Source of the DNA: an uncultured Aquimarina sp.
Lineage (GTDB): Bacteria > Bacteroidota > Bacteroidia > Flavobacteriales > Flavobacteriaceae
Assembly: GCA_947499005.1 (NCBI GenBank)
Contig: CANMML010000015.1
Location: 1-64,000, forward strand
Direction: 5' to 3'
DNA: 64,000 nt
The notes under the pieces were generated by a model. That model was not told the DNA's origin, ran no database searches, and saw only the letters and a list, made by a program, of their open reading frames with translations. Of this stretch, positions 35,010 to 42,643 are shown piece by piece. Numbering within the stretch: position 1 is the stretch's first letter; every line of letters starts with the position of its first letter. The position numbers and the translations under genes were made by a program.

Positions 35010-35884
35010 TGAAGAAAGTAAAAAATTATGTAGATCAAGAGCTTGCCAAAAAGAAAGTAGCCCGTTATAAATACTGGTCAATAAAAGACGAAACAGGGGT
35101 AACTATTACTTCGTCAGAAGATGCCCAAGATGGACGTAGTTTTGCTGATCTCTTAGATAAAATAATTGGTGACAATGTAGATGCAGAAATACAAGTAAAG
35201 TTTGGCACAAACGAACAATCGAGTCGTCAAAACACCCCTATTTTTATTCGTATCAATGAAACTATTGAATGGATTGAACCCGAAGAAGACGAAACCATTA
35301 AAATTAATGGTGTACCTCATAAATTAGATAAAACGGGCAATGTAAACATCAATTTGCAACCTCCAAATGTTGAAACACCAACTATTGAAATGCCTAACGA
35401 TGGTTTTCGTCAAGAATTCGAAATGCAATTAGAGGGTTTACGAAAGGAAAATGAACTTATTCAACAGCGATCACAACAGGAGTTACACAATAGACTAGCT
35501 GAGCAAACATTGAAATTCAAAGAAATGATGCTAGAAGAAAGGGAAAGCCGTATTCGTGAACGTGAAGAATCACTAACCCAACAAGAAAGCATTTTTGAAG
35601 AAAAACAACGAGAAATGAAAGATACCATAAAGGGATATGCTAAACACGTCCCTAGTGTACTGGGAGGGCTTGTAAAAGATTGGCTTAAACCTTCTAAAGT
35701 ATCAATCGTTGAATCTTCTTTAGGTGAAACTAAAAAGCCTAGAAAAGAGCGTACACCCGTTTCATTTGAAATTGAAGATCAAGAACCACAAACAGAAATC
35801 ATAGAACATTCAGAAAGTATAGAAAATGATTTTGATACCTCAATACTCGATGTTTCAGATGAATCAATCGAGCAAGAAAATTAA
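35009..35884 (+). CDS. Modular protein with beta domain, coiled coil and acidic tail
   Basis: 291 residues: residues about 1-120 are beta-rich (YKYWSIKDETGVTITSS, TIKINGVPHKLDKTG), 130-215 form a charged coiled coil (FRQEFEMQLEGLRKENELIQ to EEKQREMKDTIKGYA), and the last 50 residues are acidic. This could be a spike or scaffold protein. It is coupled to the preceding gene by a TAATG overlap. No family recognised. Confidence 0.45.
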   Translation: MKKVKNYVDQELAKKKVARYKYWSIKDETGVTITSSEDAQDGRSFADLLDKIIGDNVDAEIQVKFGTNEQSSRQNTPIFIRINETIEWIEPEEDETIKINGVPHKLDKTGNVNINLQPPNVETPTIEMPNDGFRQEFEMQLEGLRKENELIQQRSQQELHNRLAEQTLKFKEMMLEERESRIREREESLTQQESIFEEKQREMKDTIKGYAKHVPSVLGGLVKDWLKPSKVSIVESSLGETKKPRKERTPVSFEIEDQEPQTEIIEHSESIENDFDTSILDVSDESIEQEN

Positions 35885-35912
35885 AAAATTAACCTCAAAA
35901 AGTATTCAGCAC

Positions 35913-36164
35913 ATGGAAGCATTTAAAATTAACCTAACCGTAAAGGCAGAGAATAAAGAACAATTAGCAGAAAAATTACAAGCATTTCAAGATTTGAATG
36001 ATGCTTTAAGTCATGAAGATTTTATCAATTCTGTAGACGTTATCGTCGAGAATCCAGAGGTTGTTGAATTTGTCAAAGAAGTAGTCCCCGAAGAAGGAAA
36101 AGAACTTTTGTGGACTGATTATTTAGTAATCGCTAAGAAAGCTTTCGAGCGTTTCGGGGATTAA
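35913..36164 (+). CDS. Small acidic protein of the structural-like module
   Basis: 83 residues from the ATG at 35913 (MEAFKINLTVKAENKEQL). The frame is open from 35826 but that part overlaps the end of the preceding gene and has unlikely composition. It has a beta-alpha-beta-like start and a C-terminal helix (WTDYLVIAKKAFERFG). Unknown function. Confidence 0.4.
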   Translation: MEAFKINLTVKAENKEQLAEKLQAFQDLNDALSHEDFINSVDVIVENPEVVEFVKEVVPEEGKELLWTDYLVIAKKAFERFGD

Positions 36165-36191
36165 AAAAACTAACCATAAATACCCCAAATT

Positions 36192-36602
36192 ATGAACCCT
36201 GTATTATTAGCCAGTTTATTAAATGGAACAAAGAATATACTTTCTAACAGGAAAGTGCAAATAGCTTTGTTACTAATTATTGTGTATTTCATCTTTAAAA
36301 AAAAGATTCGTAAAACAATCCTAAAATGGAGACAACGACAGTTTGATAAAAATGACGGGGACTTAATAAACCAATTGGCTCTTAAATATAGGTCAGCCGT
36401 TAATCCTTCAAGTTTTAACTGGATGATAAATTTTGATGGTACAACAGATAGTCAAATTGAAATTTTAGCACACCAAACTAGAGGTAAATTGCAATTGGTG
36501 TCTGATGCTTATAAATTGAAATTCAATGAATCTTTAGTAGATAGAATGCGTAAAGAATTAAGCGCAAAGAAATTTCAAAATTGGTCAAATATAGTCAACT
36601 AA
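36192..36602 (+). CDS. Membrane protein of the structural-like module
   Basis: 136 residues with an N-terminal hydrophobic segment (VQIALLLIIVYFIFKKKI) followed by a basic, helical domain. Its stop codon overlaps the start of the endolysin gene (TAATG). It may be a virion membrane protein or part of the lysis set. No family recognised. Confidence 0.4.
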   Translation: MNPVLLASLLNGTKNILSNRKVQIALLLIIVYFIFKKKIRKTILKWRQRQFDKNDGDLINQLALKYRSAVNPSSFNWMINFDGTTDSQIEILAHQTRGKLQLVSDAYKLKFNESLVDRMRKELSAKKFQNWSNIVN

Positions 36603-37195
36603 TGCAACACACTTTTACACCTAATAAACTGGGGAAATTCATCATTATAACCGCAATTATTGTTATTGCGGTTATGTTGTTTTCTAATAAAAAGAACTTA
36701 AAAAAAATCACCGTAAATACTATGAATTTCATAAAAGAAAAGACTTGGGATGTTCTTACTGATCGTCATATTGCTAAGTTACACCCTGCTATCAGGGATA
36801 AGGCTAAATCCTTTATTATTAAGGTAGAAAAAGAGTTAGGCATTAGATTACGGATTTATTCGAGCTTGCGTACATGGGAAGAACAATCCCAATTATATGC
36901 AAAAGGAAGATCTGTTCCTGGTCGTATAGTTACCAGGGCAAAAGCCGGACAAAGTTTTCATAATTACGGTTTAGCAATTGACGTGGTAGAGATCAGAAAT
37001 GGAAAGGCTATTTGGGAAAACCCAAACTGGCAGAAAATAGCGGCTATTGGAAAATCTTTAGGCTTTACATGGGGGGGAGATTGGAAATTTACAGATAAAC
37101 CACACTTTCAAATGAATTTTGGGAAACGTACACATGAATTAGCAAGACTTTACAAACAAGGAAAAAGAAGAGGAAACTATGTCATACTTACTTAA
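36602..37195 (+). CDS. M15 peptidase endolysin with N-terminal membrane anchor
   Basis: 197 residues from the ATG at 36602, which overlaps the preceding stop; an in-frame start at 36581 is less likely. A transmembrane segment (FIIITAIIVIAVMLF) near the N-terminus could be a signal-arrest-release anchor. The catalytic domain is of the M15 VanY / L-alanyl-D-glutamate peptidase type: SFHNYGLAIDVV (His120, Asp127) and KPHFQM (His168) are the zinc ligands, and SSLRTWEEQSQLYAKGR is the usual upstream motif. It cleaves peptidoglycan stem peptides. In this context it is most likely the lysis enzyme of a prophage-like element. Confidence 0.75.
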   Translation: MQHTFTPNKLGKFIIITAIIVIAVMLFSNKKNLKKITVNTMNFIKEKTWDVLTDRHIAKLHPAIRDKAKSFIIKVEKELGIRLRIYSSLRTWEEQSQLYAKGRSVPGRIVTRAKAGQSFHNYGLAIDVVEIRNGKAIWENPNWQKIAAIGKSLGFTWGGDWKFTDKPHFQMNFGKRTHELARLYKQGKRRGNYVILT

Positions 37196-37550
37196 AATTA
37201 AAAACCTACTTAATATACCTTTAATACGTCATATACTAGCTGCCTTACTCATTTTAGTGATAGGATTCTATTCTGGTAACGTTTTATTCTTAAAACGGCT
37301 AAAAAGCGCCAAGCAAGACACAAGTGTAGTAAAGGGAGAGTATAAAGAATTAAATAAAAGCTATAAGGACTTAAGCAAACGTACTGATGCCTTACAAAAA
37401 GCAATCATTAAAATTGCAGAAAAAGAGCAAATCAATATTGAGAATCATATAAAAGGTATTAAAGCCAAAAGAGGTTCAACAATTGATTTGAACACGCAGA
37501 GTAAAGCATCTTTAAGTTCTATTTTGGATAGAAAAGAAAGGAATAATTAA
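37179..37550 (+). CDS. Spanin-like membrane/coiled-coil protein
   Basis: 123 residues: one N-terminal transmembrane helix (HILAALLILVIGFYSGNVLFL), then a helical, coiled-coil-prone region (EYKELNKSYKDLSKRTDALQ). It overlaps the end of the endolysin gene by 17 bases. Membrane anchor plus periplasmic coiled coil overlapping an endolysin gene is the arrangement of inner-membrane spanins (Rz-like). No sequence similarity is claimed. Confidence 0.45.
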   Translation: MSYLLKIKNLLNIPLIRHILAALLILVIGFYSGNVLFLKRLKSAKQDTSVVKGEYKELNKSYKDLSKRTDALQKAIIKIAEKEQINIENHIKGIKAKRGSTIDLNTQSKASLSSILDRKERNN

Positions 37551-37673
37551 AAGAAGAAATAAGGCTTTTCAACAAAAGGTTACTATTTCCAATATACTGA
37601 AAAGGCAATAATAGTGGATTGAATGTATTGTATTTAAAAAGAATAAAAAATTTTTAGATGTGTCTAATACTTG

Positions 37674-37681
37674 TATATTTA
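37674..37681 (+). promoter_or_regulatory. Candidate promoter -7 box
   Basis: TATATTTA differs by one base from the Bacteroidota -7 box TAnnTTTG and lies about 100 bases upstream of a small lipoprotein gene, in the gap 37551-37780. No clear -33 TTTG is present. Confidence 0.3.
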
Positions 37682-37780
37682 TAGCTCCAATTAGTTGAAA
37701 ACTAAAAGGGAAGAATAATATAAAGAAAGCTATACAATTGTACTTTTAATGGAAATAATAAACCATTAATAAGTATAATT

Positions 37781-37954
37781 ATGAAAAATTTAAGTTTTTT
37801 TGTATTGGCAATTTTATTATCAGTTTTAACTTTTAGTTGTTCACCTGAGAGTGCAGATGTTAAAATTAATGATAAAGATGAAAACGTATCAAGTATAGAA
37901 ACGTTTTCTCCTTACTATGATAAGGATAGATTAAGACAACGTAGACCAAATTAG
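37781..37954 (+). CDS. Small lipoprotein
   Basis: 57 residues: a signal peptide with lipobox TFSC (Cys20) followed by a short hydrophilic tail ending in LRQRRPN. It lies between the lysis-like genes and a membrane protein gene 6 bases downstream. It could be an outer-membrane spanin partner (Rz1-like) or a superinfection-exclusion lipoprotein, but nothing in the sequence decides between these. Confidence 0.5.
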   Translation: MKNLSFFVLAILLSVLTFSCSPESADVKINDKDENVSSIETFSPYYDKDRLRQRRPN

Positions 37955-37960
37955 ATAGCA

Positions 37961-38494
37961 ATGAAAACACGCATTTTAGATAATCTTGAACATAAGAATG
38001 TTAAAATGCGTGTTTTTGGTTCATGGCTTATGGGGCTTAGTTTCATACCAGCCATTTCACATTTATTTTTTTTAAATACAGAAAAAGGTATTCCTTTTAT
38101 GGGACACTATGATCTGTATAATTTTGTTGTTGGCTTTGGTATACAAATTACTTGGCTTTTACTTATTGTAGGTTTTTGGTGTGGAGCTTATTTTATCTCT
38201 AGTTTACCTTCTCTTTTCATGATATTGCTTAACCTAATTGAAATATTTACAAGAGAATTAAATCTAAACCCATTGTTGAATTTTACATTCGCAATTGTGG
38301 GTGTGATTTTGATACTTTTATTGAGAAAAGTTCTAATTAAAGCAAAGTTTTTTGAAAACGAAATCCAAACTAAACTTGGCTATTTAGAAAAAGATTTAGA
38401 AGAAATGAGGGAAGCTCATCTCGAAGAAATATCTGAAAGCGAATTAACTACCTTGTTAAATAAGAACGGAATAATCTTAAAGAAAAATGAATAG
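37961..38494 (+). CDS. Polytopic membrane protein of the element
   Basis: 177 residues with three to four hydrophobic segments (WLMGLSFIPAISHLFFL, FVVGFGIQITWLLLIVGFW, FISSLPSLFMILLNLIEIF, FTFAIVGVILILLL) and a C-terminal charged helix (LGYLEKDLEEMREAHLEEI). It overlaps the next gene by 8 bases. Holin-like or exclusion functions are possible; no family recognised. Confidence 0.45.
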   Translation: MKTRILDNLEHKNVKMRVFGSWLMGLSFIPAISHLFFLNTEKGIPFMGHYDLYNFVVGFGIQITWLLLIVGFWCGAYFISSLPSLFMILLNLIEIFTRELNLNPLLNFTFAIVGVILILLLRKVLIKAKFFENEIQTKLGYLEKDLEEMREAHLEEISESELTTLLNKNGIILKKNE

Positions 38495-38885
38495 ATTGAA
38501 TTTTAAGTTTTTAGCTCAGTTTATAAAAAAACTTTCATGTCTATTAAATAAAATAATATATTATGAAGTAGAACAAGATTACAAAAGAGTTAGTGATAAG
38601 ATAGAATATGTTTCTATTAAGGCTAATGAGCTAAAATTGAAAGTTACGTGTTCACAATTATTAAAGTTAGAACAAAAAAAGAGAGAGCTTCTACAAGAAA
38701 TAAAAGCTTATGATGATGAGCTTAATAATAAACGATTTTTAGTAAAGGAAGAAGAATTAAAAATGCATGAACTCCTAGAATACAATAGGGTATTACGAGC
38801 AAGAAATGAAATATATAAATCAATTATAACTGAATTGAATGTTACTGATCCTAAAATTTTAAATAGGTTAAAATTAATTCCTTAA
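38487..38885 (+). CDS. Coiled-coil protein of the element
   Basis: 132 residues, helical and charged, with a coiled coil over most of residues 30-125. It is coupled to the membrane protein upstream, and its stop codon overlaps the stop codon of the convergent repressor gene. Unknown function. Confidence 0.4.
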   Translation: MNRLNFKFLAQFIKKLSCLLNKIIYYEVEQDYKRVSDKIEYVSIKANELKLKVTCSQLLKLEQKKRELLQEIKAYDDELNNKRFLVKEEELKMHELLEYNRVLRARNEIYKSIITELNVTDPKILNRLKLIP

Positions 38886-39325
38886 GAAGCACCTTTTTTT
38901 TCTTTTTTTCCTCCATATAATGCTTTAGCTAATTCTAGTCCTTCCTTTTGCCCTTTAGCTCTTTCCGTATCTAAAACACGTACAAATTCCTCTCTTTCCA
39001 TTAACAAATGTCTATGATTGCGTATTATATATAAACAAGCTTCAATATCTTGTTTGGAAATTTGACCTATTTTGAGTCTCGGTAGTTCAAGAGGGAATTC
39101 AGATTTATTATCAAGTAATTTTGTATTGCTTGTACTAGTTTCAATGAAATGATCTATATAGTAATTTAGTAATCCAATAGTAACATTACGTGGTTTTTTG
39201 GATTCTCCATTTAAAATTTTATTTACTCCATATTCTGTAATTGCACCGTCCAAGTCTTTGGATACTTTATATCCTTTAACATTATTTGATTTTAAGATTT
39301 CAACTATTTCTTTTAAATCTCTCAT
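38882..39325 (-). CDS. Phage-type repressor with N-terminal HTH
   Basis: 147 residues. The N-terminus (IVEILKSNNVKGYKVSKDLDG...YGVNKILNGESKKPRNVTIGLLNYY) is an XRE-like helix-turn-helix of the kind found in repressors of Bacteroidota prophages; the C-terminal half is helical and charged. It is the only gene besides the integrase on the minus strand of the element. A perfect palindrome lies 35 bases upstream of its start codon, next to a rightward promoter-like box, so it probably autoregulates and controls rightward transcription. Confidence 0.6.
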   Translation of the reverse strand: MRDLKEIVEILKSNNVKGYKVSKDLDGAITEYGVNKILNGESKKPRNVTIGLLNYYIDHFIETSTSNTKLLDNKSEFPLELPRLKIGQISKQDIEACLYIIRNHRHLLMEREEFVRVLDTERAKGQKEGLELAKALYGGKKEKKGAS

Positions 39326-39359
39326 TTATATAAAAATACCTAAAAAAATTCCAATAATA

Positions 39360-39380
39360 ATTACACAACAGTTGTGTAAT
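39360..39380. promoter_or_regulatory. Perfect palindromic operator upstream of the repressor
   Basis: A 10-bp arm ATTACACAAC, a central A, and the exact complement GTTGTGTAAT. A half-site GTTGTGTA follows at 39391-39398. The position just upstream of the repressor gene fits a repressor operator. Confidence 0.65.
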
Positions 39381-39396
39381 TATTTATAAAGTTGTG

Positions 39397-39404
39397 TATA
39401 TTTG
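39397..39404 (+). promoter_or_regulatory. Rightward promoter -7 box overlapping the operator region
   Basis: TATATTTG matches the Bacteroidota -7 consensus TAnnTTTG and overlaps the operator half-site. A TTGTG in the palindrome lies at roughly -33 spacing. The first gene in this direction begins only at 40010, so the transcript would start with a leader of about 600 bases. Confidence 0.45.
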
Positions 39405-39550
39405 TTTAGGTTTTTGGTTTGGGGTTTGTATGATACCAAATATACAGATTCTTAACCTTACATCAACTTTGATAGTATAAATGAAACTTTTTTGCACAAA
39501 AAACGAATTCATGGATGAAAAATAGAGTGTCAATTATTATTTGATTGTAA

Positions 39551-39620
39551 GCATTTTTAGAAGGGCGAAACTGGTTTATTATTTTTTGCCCTAAAATATA
39601 AAGCCCTTCTAAAAAAATGT
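39551..39620. repeat. Inverted-repeat element 1
   Basis: GCATTTTTAGAAGGGC (39551-39566) faces GCCCTTCTAAAAAAATGT (39603-39620). An extra GCCCT at about 39588-39592 could pair with the same left arm, so two hairpins exclude each other. The outer arms resemble those of two further elements at 40520-40606 and 40750-40839. Confidence 0.55.
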
Positions 39621-39854
39621 TTAAGGCTCTTACAGCTAAGTCTTATTTACTTAGCTTTTCATATCTATTTCGTGTTGTCAAAGGTTTTAAATGAAAAAGT
39701 AAAGTCAATATTTGTTAAAAGTCAAGTTTAGAAATAAGAGCCTTGATAATCAGCTATATTTTTCTAATTTTGGTGATTCACTACAAAATTGATTTTTTAT
39801 AAGAAAATAAGAGAGGAATTTAACATATAACAATTGTAGCGTTATGCAATATAA

Positions 39855-39985
39855 TTCTCACCGAGAAACGACCAATTTATTTGAGCTGAATTATAAGCAG
39901 AACGCCCACGCCGTTAATGGGGTGGGCTTCTCTTATGGCTCTGGGTGCTTGGTCGTACCTTCGGTAAGTAAGTTGGAGTTCCACC
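39855..39985 (+). ncRNA. Candidate structured RNA or leader
   Basis: A locally GC-rich stretch in AT-rich surroundings. An outer 8-bp helix ACGACCAA (39868-39875) / TTGGTCGT (39949-39956) encloses a strong hairpin GCCCACGCC / GGGGTGGGC (39904-39927, one mismatch). It is preceded by TTCTC / GAGAA and followed by TACC / GGTA and TGGA / TCCA hairpins. No open frame covers it, and it lies directly upstream of the gene at 40010. Family unknown. Confidence 0.45.
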
Positions 39986-40009
39986 TTCATTTATTTAAAT
40001 AGGTATGGT

Positions 40010-40465
40010 ATGTCAAAAGCAAGTCTTTTTTTTAATGAAAATGAATATCCGATTTCAAATTTTGAAACTATTGTAGTGCCTAAGTCTTCAGCCTTGGTTC
40101 AAATTATGGCAGTATCTCTTTTCGGTAATCTACATTTAGTATTTAAAAATAATGTCAATGTAGAGGAATTGATTAGCAAATTATTAGAAAGAGATTGCGA
40201 TTTAAAGGGGTTTGTTAGGTTCTATCAACCAAATAAAAAAGAGGACATTAAGGTTTATGATATTCATTTTGCTTCTGGTAAGATAAAGGGGATAAGGAAA
40301 ATATATAATACGGCTAAAAAGCTTGAATGTACAATTATTGATATAGAGCCAAGATTTCAAAAAATAGGAAAAGTCATAAAAGAAACAGGGTGTAGCATTA
40401 TTAATACTGGCTTATGGACAAAAAATATAGATATGAGCAGCGATATTGGGTTTAGTTTTAACTAG
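40010..40465 (+). CDS. Small protein, possibly a divergent TssD-like subunit
   Basis: 151 residues without a signal peptide. The start SKASLFFNENEYPISNFETI and the pattern LKGFVRFYQPNKKEDIKVYDIHFASGKI recall Bacteroidota TssD tube proteins, and the next gene encodes a PAAR protein, but the similarity is only what can be seen by eye. It is bracketed by inverted-repeat elements 1 and 2. If not TssD-like, it is an unclassified cargo protein. Confidence 0.35.
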   Translation: MSKASLFFNENEYPISNFETIVVPKSSALVQIMAVSLFGNLHLVFKNNVNVEELISKLLERDCDLKGFVRFYQPNKKEDIKVYDIHFASGKIKGIRKIYNTAKKLECTIIDIEPRFQKIGKVIKETGCSIINTGLWTKNIDMSSDIGFSFN

Positions 40466-40519
40466 AGTGTTTAAAATGAATGCTCTAAATACAATAAAAT
40501 TTAAGTTGGTTACTTAAAT

Positions 40520-40606
40520 GCATTTTAGAGTGGGGTTTGTTTAGGTTCAATTACACTTCTTTTTGCCCTCTATAAGCAAATGTGTAATTCCCCACTCTTA
40601 AAATGC
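40520..40606. repeat. Inverted-repeat element 2
   Basis: Outer arms GCATTTTAGAGTGGGG (40520-40535) and CCCCACTCTTAAAATGC (40590-40606), with inner arms AATTACAC / GTGTAATT (40549-40556 / 40582-40589). It is 54 bases after the gene at 40010-40465. The double-arm layout with an asymmetric spacer recalls integron attC sites, but canonical core boxes are not evident. Confidence 0.6.
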
Positions 40607-40749
40607 TCACATATATGTATCGTTTTATAGCTGTTTCAATATTGTATCAAAATTAAATTTAATAAAAATAATATTAAACAATTGAAATATAATGCATTAC
40701 ATAACGTTTTAGTCTAGAACTAATCATTATGATTTTTTGTAGTAATAAT

Positions 40750-40839
40750 ACATTTTTAGAGTGGAGTTGTTAGTTTTTTTGTGCTTTACCCCCCACTAAG
40801 ACCCCCAAACAACTTGCGTAAGCTCCACTCGTAAAATGT
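40750..40839. repeat. Inverted-repeat element 3
   Basis: Outer arms ACATTTTTAGAGTGGAG (40750-40766) and CTCCACTCGTAAAATGT (40823-40839), inner arms GTTGTT / AACAAC (40766-40771 / 40808-40813) and a small CTT/AAG hairpin. It ends 26 bases before the PAAR gene. The outer arms are clearly related to element 2. No gene lies between elements 2 and 3 (40607-40749). Confidence 0.6.
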
Positions 40840-40865
40840 ATAAGAACTAATCAATACAGTAAACA

Positions 40866-41690
40866 ATGAAACAAATTGCTACAGTAGGAGACACACATGT
40901 TTGTCCGATGGTTACAGGAACAGTGCCGCATATTGGAGGAACTATAATATCGGGGTCTCCAAAAATTTTATTAAACAATAAGCCCGTTGCTCGAATGGGT
41001 GATAAATGTATTTGCACTGGTTGCGGAATGGTTTGCACTATTGTACAAGGGGATGCTAATGTTTTAGTCGATGGTGTGCCAATAGCTTATGCAGGCTGTA
41101 TGACTTCACATGGCGGAGTAATTACGTCGGGACAACCAAATGCACTTATAACAGGAAATAAACCGCCTAATATTGTAACAATGCCATTAGAGGAAATACC
41201 TTTTCCTAGTATCTACTTAATTGATAAAATTTTTGCATCAAAGAAAATTAAAGAAACACAAACAAATATTGAGAAGATCAAAGAAGCTGCTTATTCGGAT
41301 GATGAAAACATTTCAATTTCTAGTGATTTAGCCTTAGATCAATTCGTGAAATTTGCGCAAGACTTGGAAACAAAAGACTTTGTTCAAAAATGTAAGGAAG
41401 TATATCCTAAAAAAATCGACCAAAAATCCTTTGAGATTTTACACGATAAAGCCAAAAATAATCAGATTATTCAACCTACTGTAACAAGTTCTAAGGGGTA
41501 TGTGCCAAAAGATATTCACTATAGTTTTAAAAATGGTACACATACAATTCAAGTCACCGAACGTATTATAAAAGCGTCTAAAGAATCAGAAAGCGACCAT
41601 GATTATCTAATGAAAGGCTTAGGAGATTCTTTTCATGATTATATAGGCTATCTATTACAAAATGATTTTAACTTCAAAACAGGTGCATAA
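40866..41690 (+). CDS. PAAR-domain protein (type VI spike tip) with C-terminal extension
   Basis: 274 residues. Residues 1-100 are a PAAR domain: ATVGDTHVCPMVTGTVPHIGGTI, ISGSPKILLNNKPVARMGDKC, QGDANVLVDGVPIAYAGCMT and SHGGVITSGQP follow the family pattern. PAAR proteins sharpen the VgrG spike and carry effectors. The C-terminal 170 residues are helical and unassigned and may be an adaptor or toxin part. The stop overlaps the start of the next gene (TAATG), implying a physical partnership with its product. Confidence 0.8.
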   Translation: MKQIATVGDTHVCPMVTGTVPHIGGTIISGSPKILLNNKPVARMGDKCICTGCGMVCTIVQGDANVLVDGVPIAYAGCMTSHGGVITSGQPNALITGNKPPNIVTMPLEEIPFPSIYLIDKIFASKKIKETQTNIEKIKEAAYSDDENISISSDLALDQFVKFAQDLETKDFVQKCKEVYPKKIDQKSFEILHDKAKNNQIIQPTVTSSKGYVPKDIHYSFKNGTHTIQVTERIIKASKESESDHDYLMKGLGDSFHDYIGYLLQNDFNFKTGA

Positions 41691-42643
41691 TGATTAGAAA
41701 AAAACTATTGGATTTGCTTATCGATAAATCTGAAATGACGGCTACAGCCGATGTTAATGGTGAAGTACATGAACTGACTATGCCTATTGGTGGGAGTAAA
41801 TTGGTTTATGAGCCTTTAAGACCAATGAAAGAACATCAATACTTTTATTATTGTTATGTGACAGATGAATTTGTTAATGATTGTTCCTACGCTCTTACTG
41901 TTATTGCTAAATTTGATTTAAAGCGATATTATGAATCACAAGACCCTCAAGTAAATGAAGTAATTCAGAGAGTTGAAGATATAACTGCTATTGGTTTAGA
42001 TGGTAATGGGGAACCCATTACAGGCTGGCATCAAAGAAGGATAATTGATGAAGTAAGAAAAGATACTAATGATGGAGCTTTTATGGATAGATTATTAGGG
42101 ACATACCGCTATTTTGAACATGAATTAAAAGAGGATCATAAATTAAATGTTAAATCTCAAAGTATTAATGAAGTAATACATAATGAAATGCTAGTTTGCG
42201 AGCAAAATGTAAATATTTCATTAGAAGAAGATTTTATGACCTATATAAGAGATATAGGGGCGTTTACAAGAGAAAAGGATGTTACATTTCCGCATTCGGT
42301 CGTCAATGAAGAAATGGCTGAATTTGATAACATACGAACAGGTATAGGTGCAATTTCTTTATTCATTCCAGTTGGGAAGTCTTATAAAATTGCTCAAACA
42401 TTTGTAGATTATATAACGGGAGCAGTTGGTGTAAGTAGTTTGTTTTTACCTGCGTCAAATTATTTTGACTTAAGAGGGCCAGTAAAGCTATCGAAAGTGA
42501 CTAAGAATATATATATAAATAATGAAGGTAGAACTTTAGAGGAAAAAGAATATGACCCTATACTAAAAAAAGATGTAGAAATTCCTATATATGAATTAAC
42601 TCAATCAGAAAATAATAATGATGAAATTGAAATCTATTATTAA
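41690..42643 (+). CDS. Candidate type VI effector encoded with the PAAR protein
   Basis: 317 residues without a signal peptide. The N-terminal half is mixed alpha/beta (EHQYFYYCYVTDEFVND, TGWHQRRIIDEVRKDTNDGAFMDRLLGTYRYFEHEL). A hydrophobic region (IGAISLFIPVGKSYKIAQTFVDYITGAVGVSSLFLPA, about 221-265) could insert into a membrane. I recognise no toxin family. Evidence for an effector role is positional: coupled to the PAAR gene upstream and overlapping a lipoprotein gene with a tandem paralogue downstream. Confidence 0.4.
   Translation: MIRKKLLDLLIDKSEMTATADVNGEVHELTMPIGGSKLVYEPLRPMKEHQYFYYCYVTDEFVNDCSYALTVIAKFDLKRYYESQDPQVNEVIQRVEDITAIGLDGNGEPITGWHQRRIIDEVRKDTNDGAFMDRLLGTYRYFEHELKEDHKLNVKSQSINEVIHNEMLVCEQNVNISLEEDFMTYIRDIGAFTREKDVTFPHSVVNEEMAEFDNIRTGIGAISLFIPVGKSYKIAQTFVDYITGAVGVSSLFLPASNYFDLRGPVKLSKVTKNIYINNEGRTLEEKEYDPILKKDVEIPIYELTQSENNNDEIEIYY

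Noticed and set aside
35826-36164. Longer start for the small acidic protein
   Set aside because: The first 29 codons overlap the end of the preceding gene and have unlikely composition; the ATG at 35913 is preferred.
39551-40839. Integron attC sites
   Set aside because: The double-arm hairpins look similar, but I do not see the conserved core-site boxes (GTTRRRY / RYYYAAC) in the right places and there is no integron integrase in the window. They are listed only as inverted-repeat elements.
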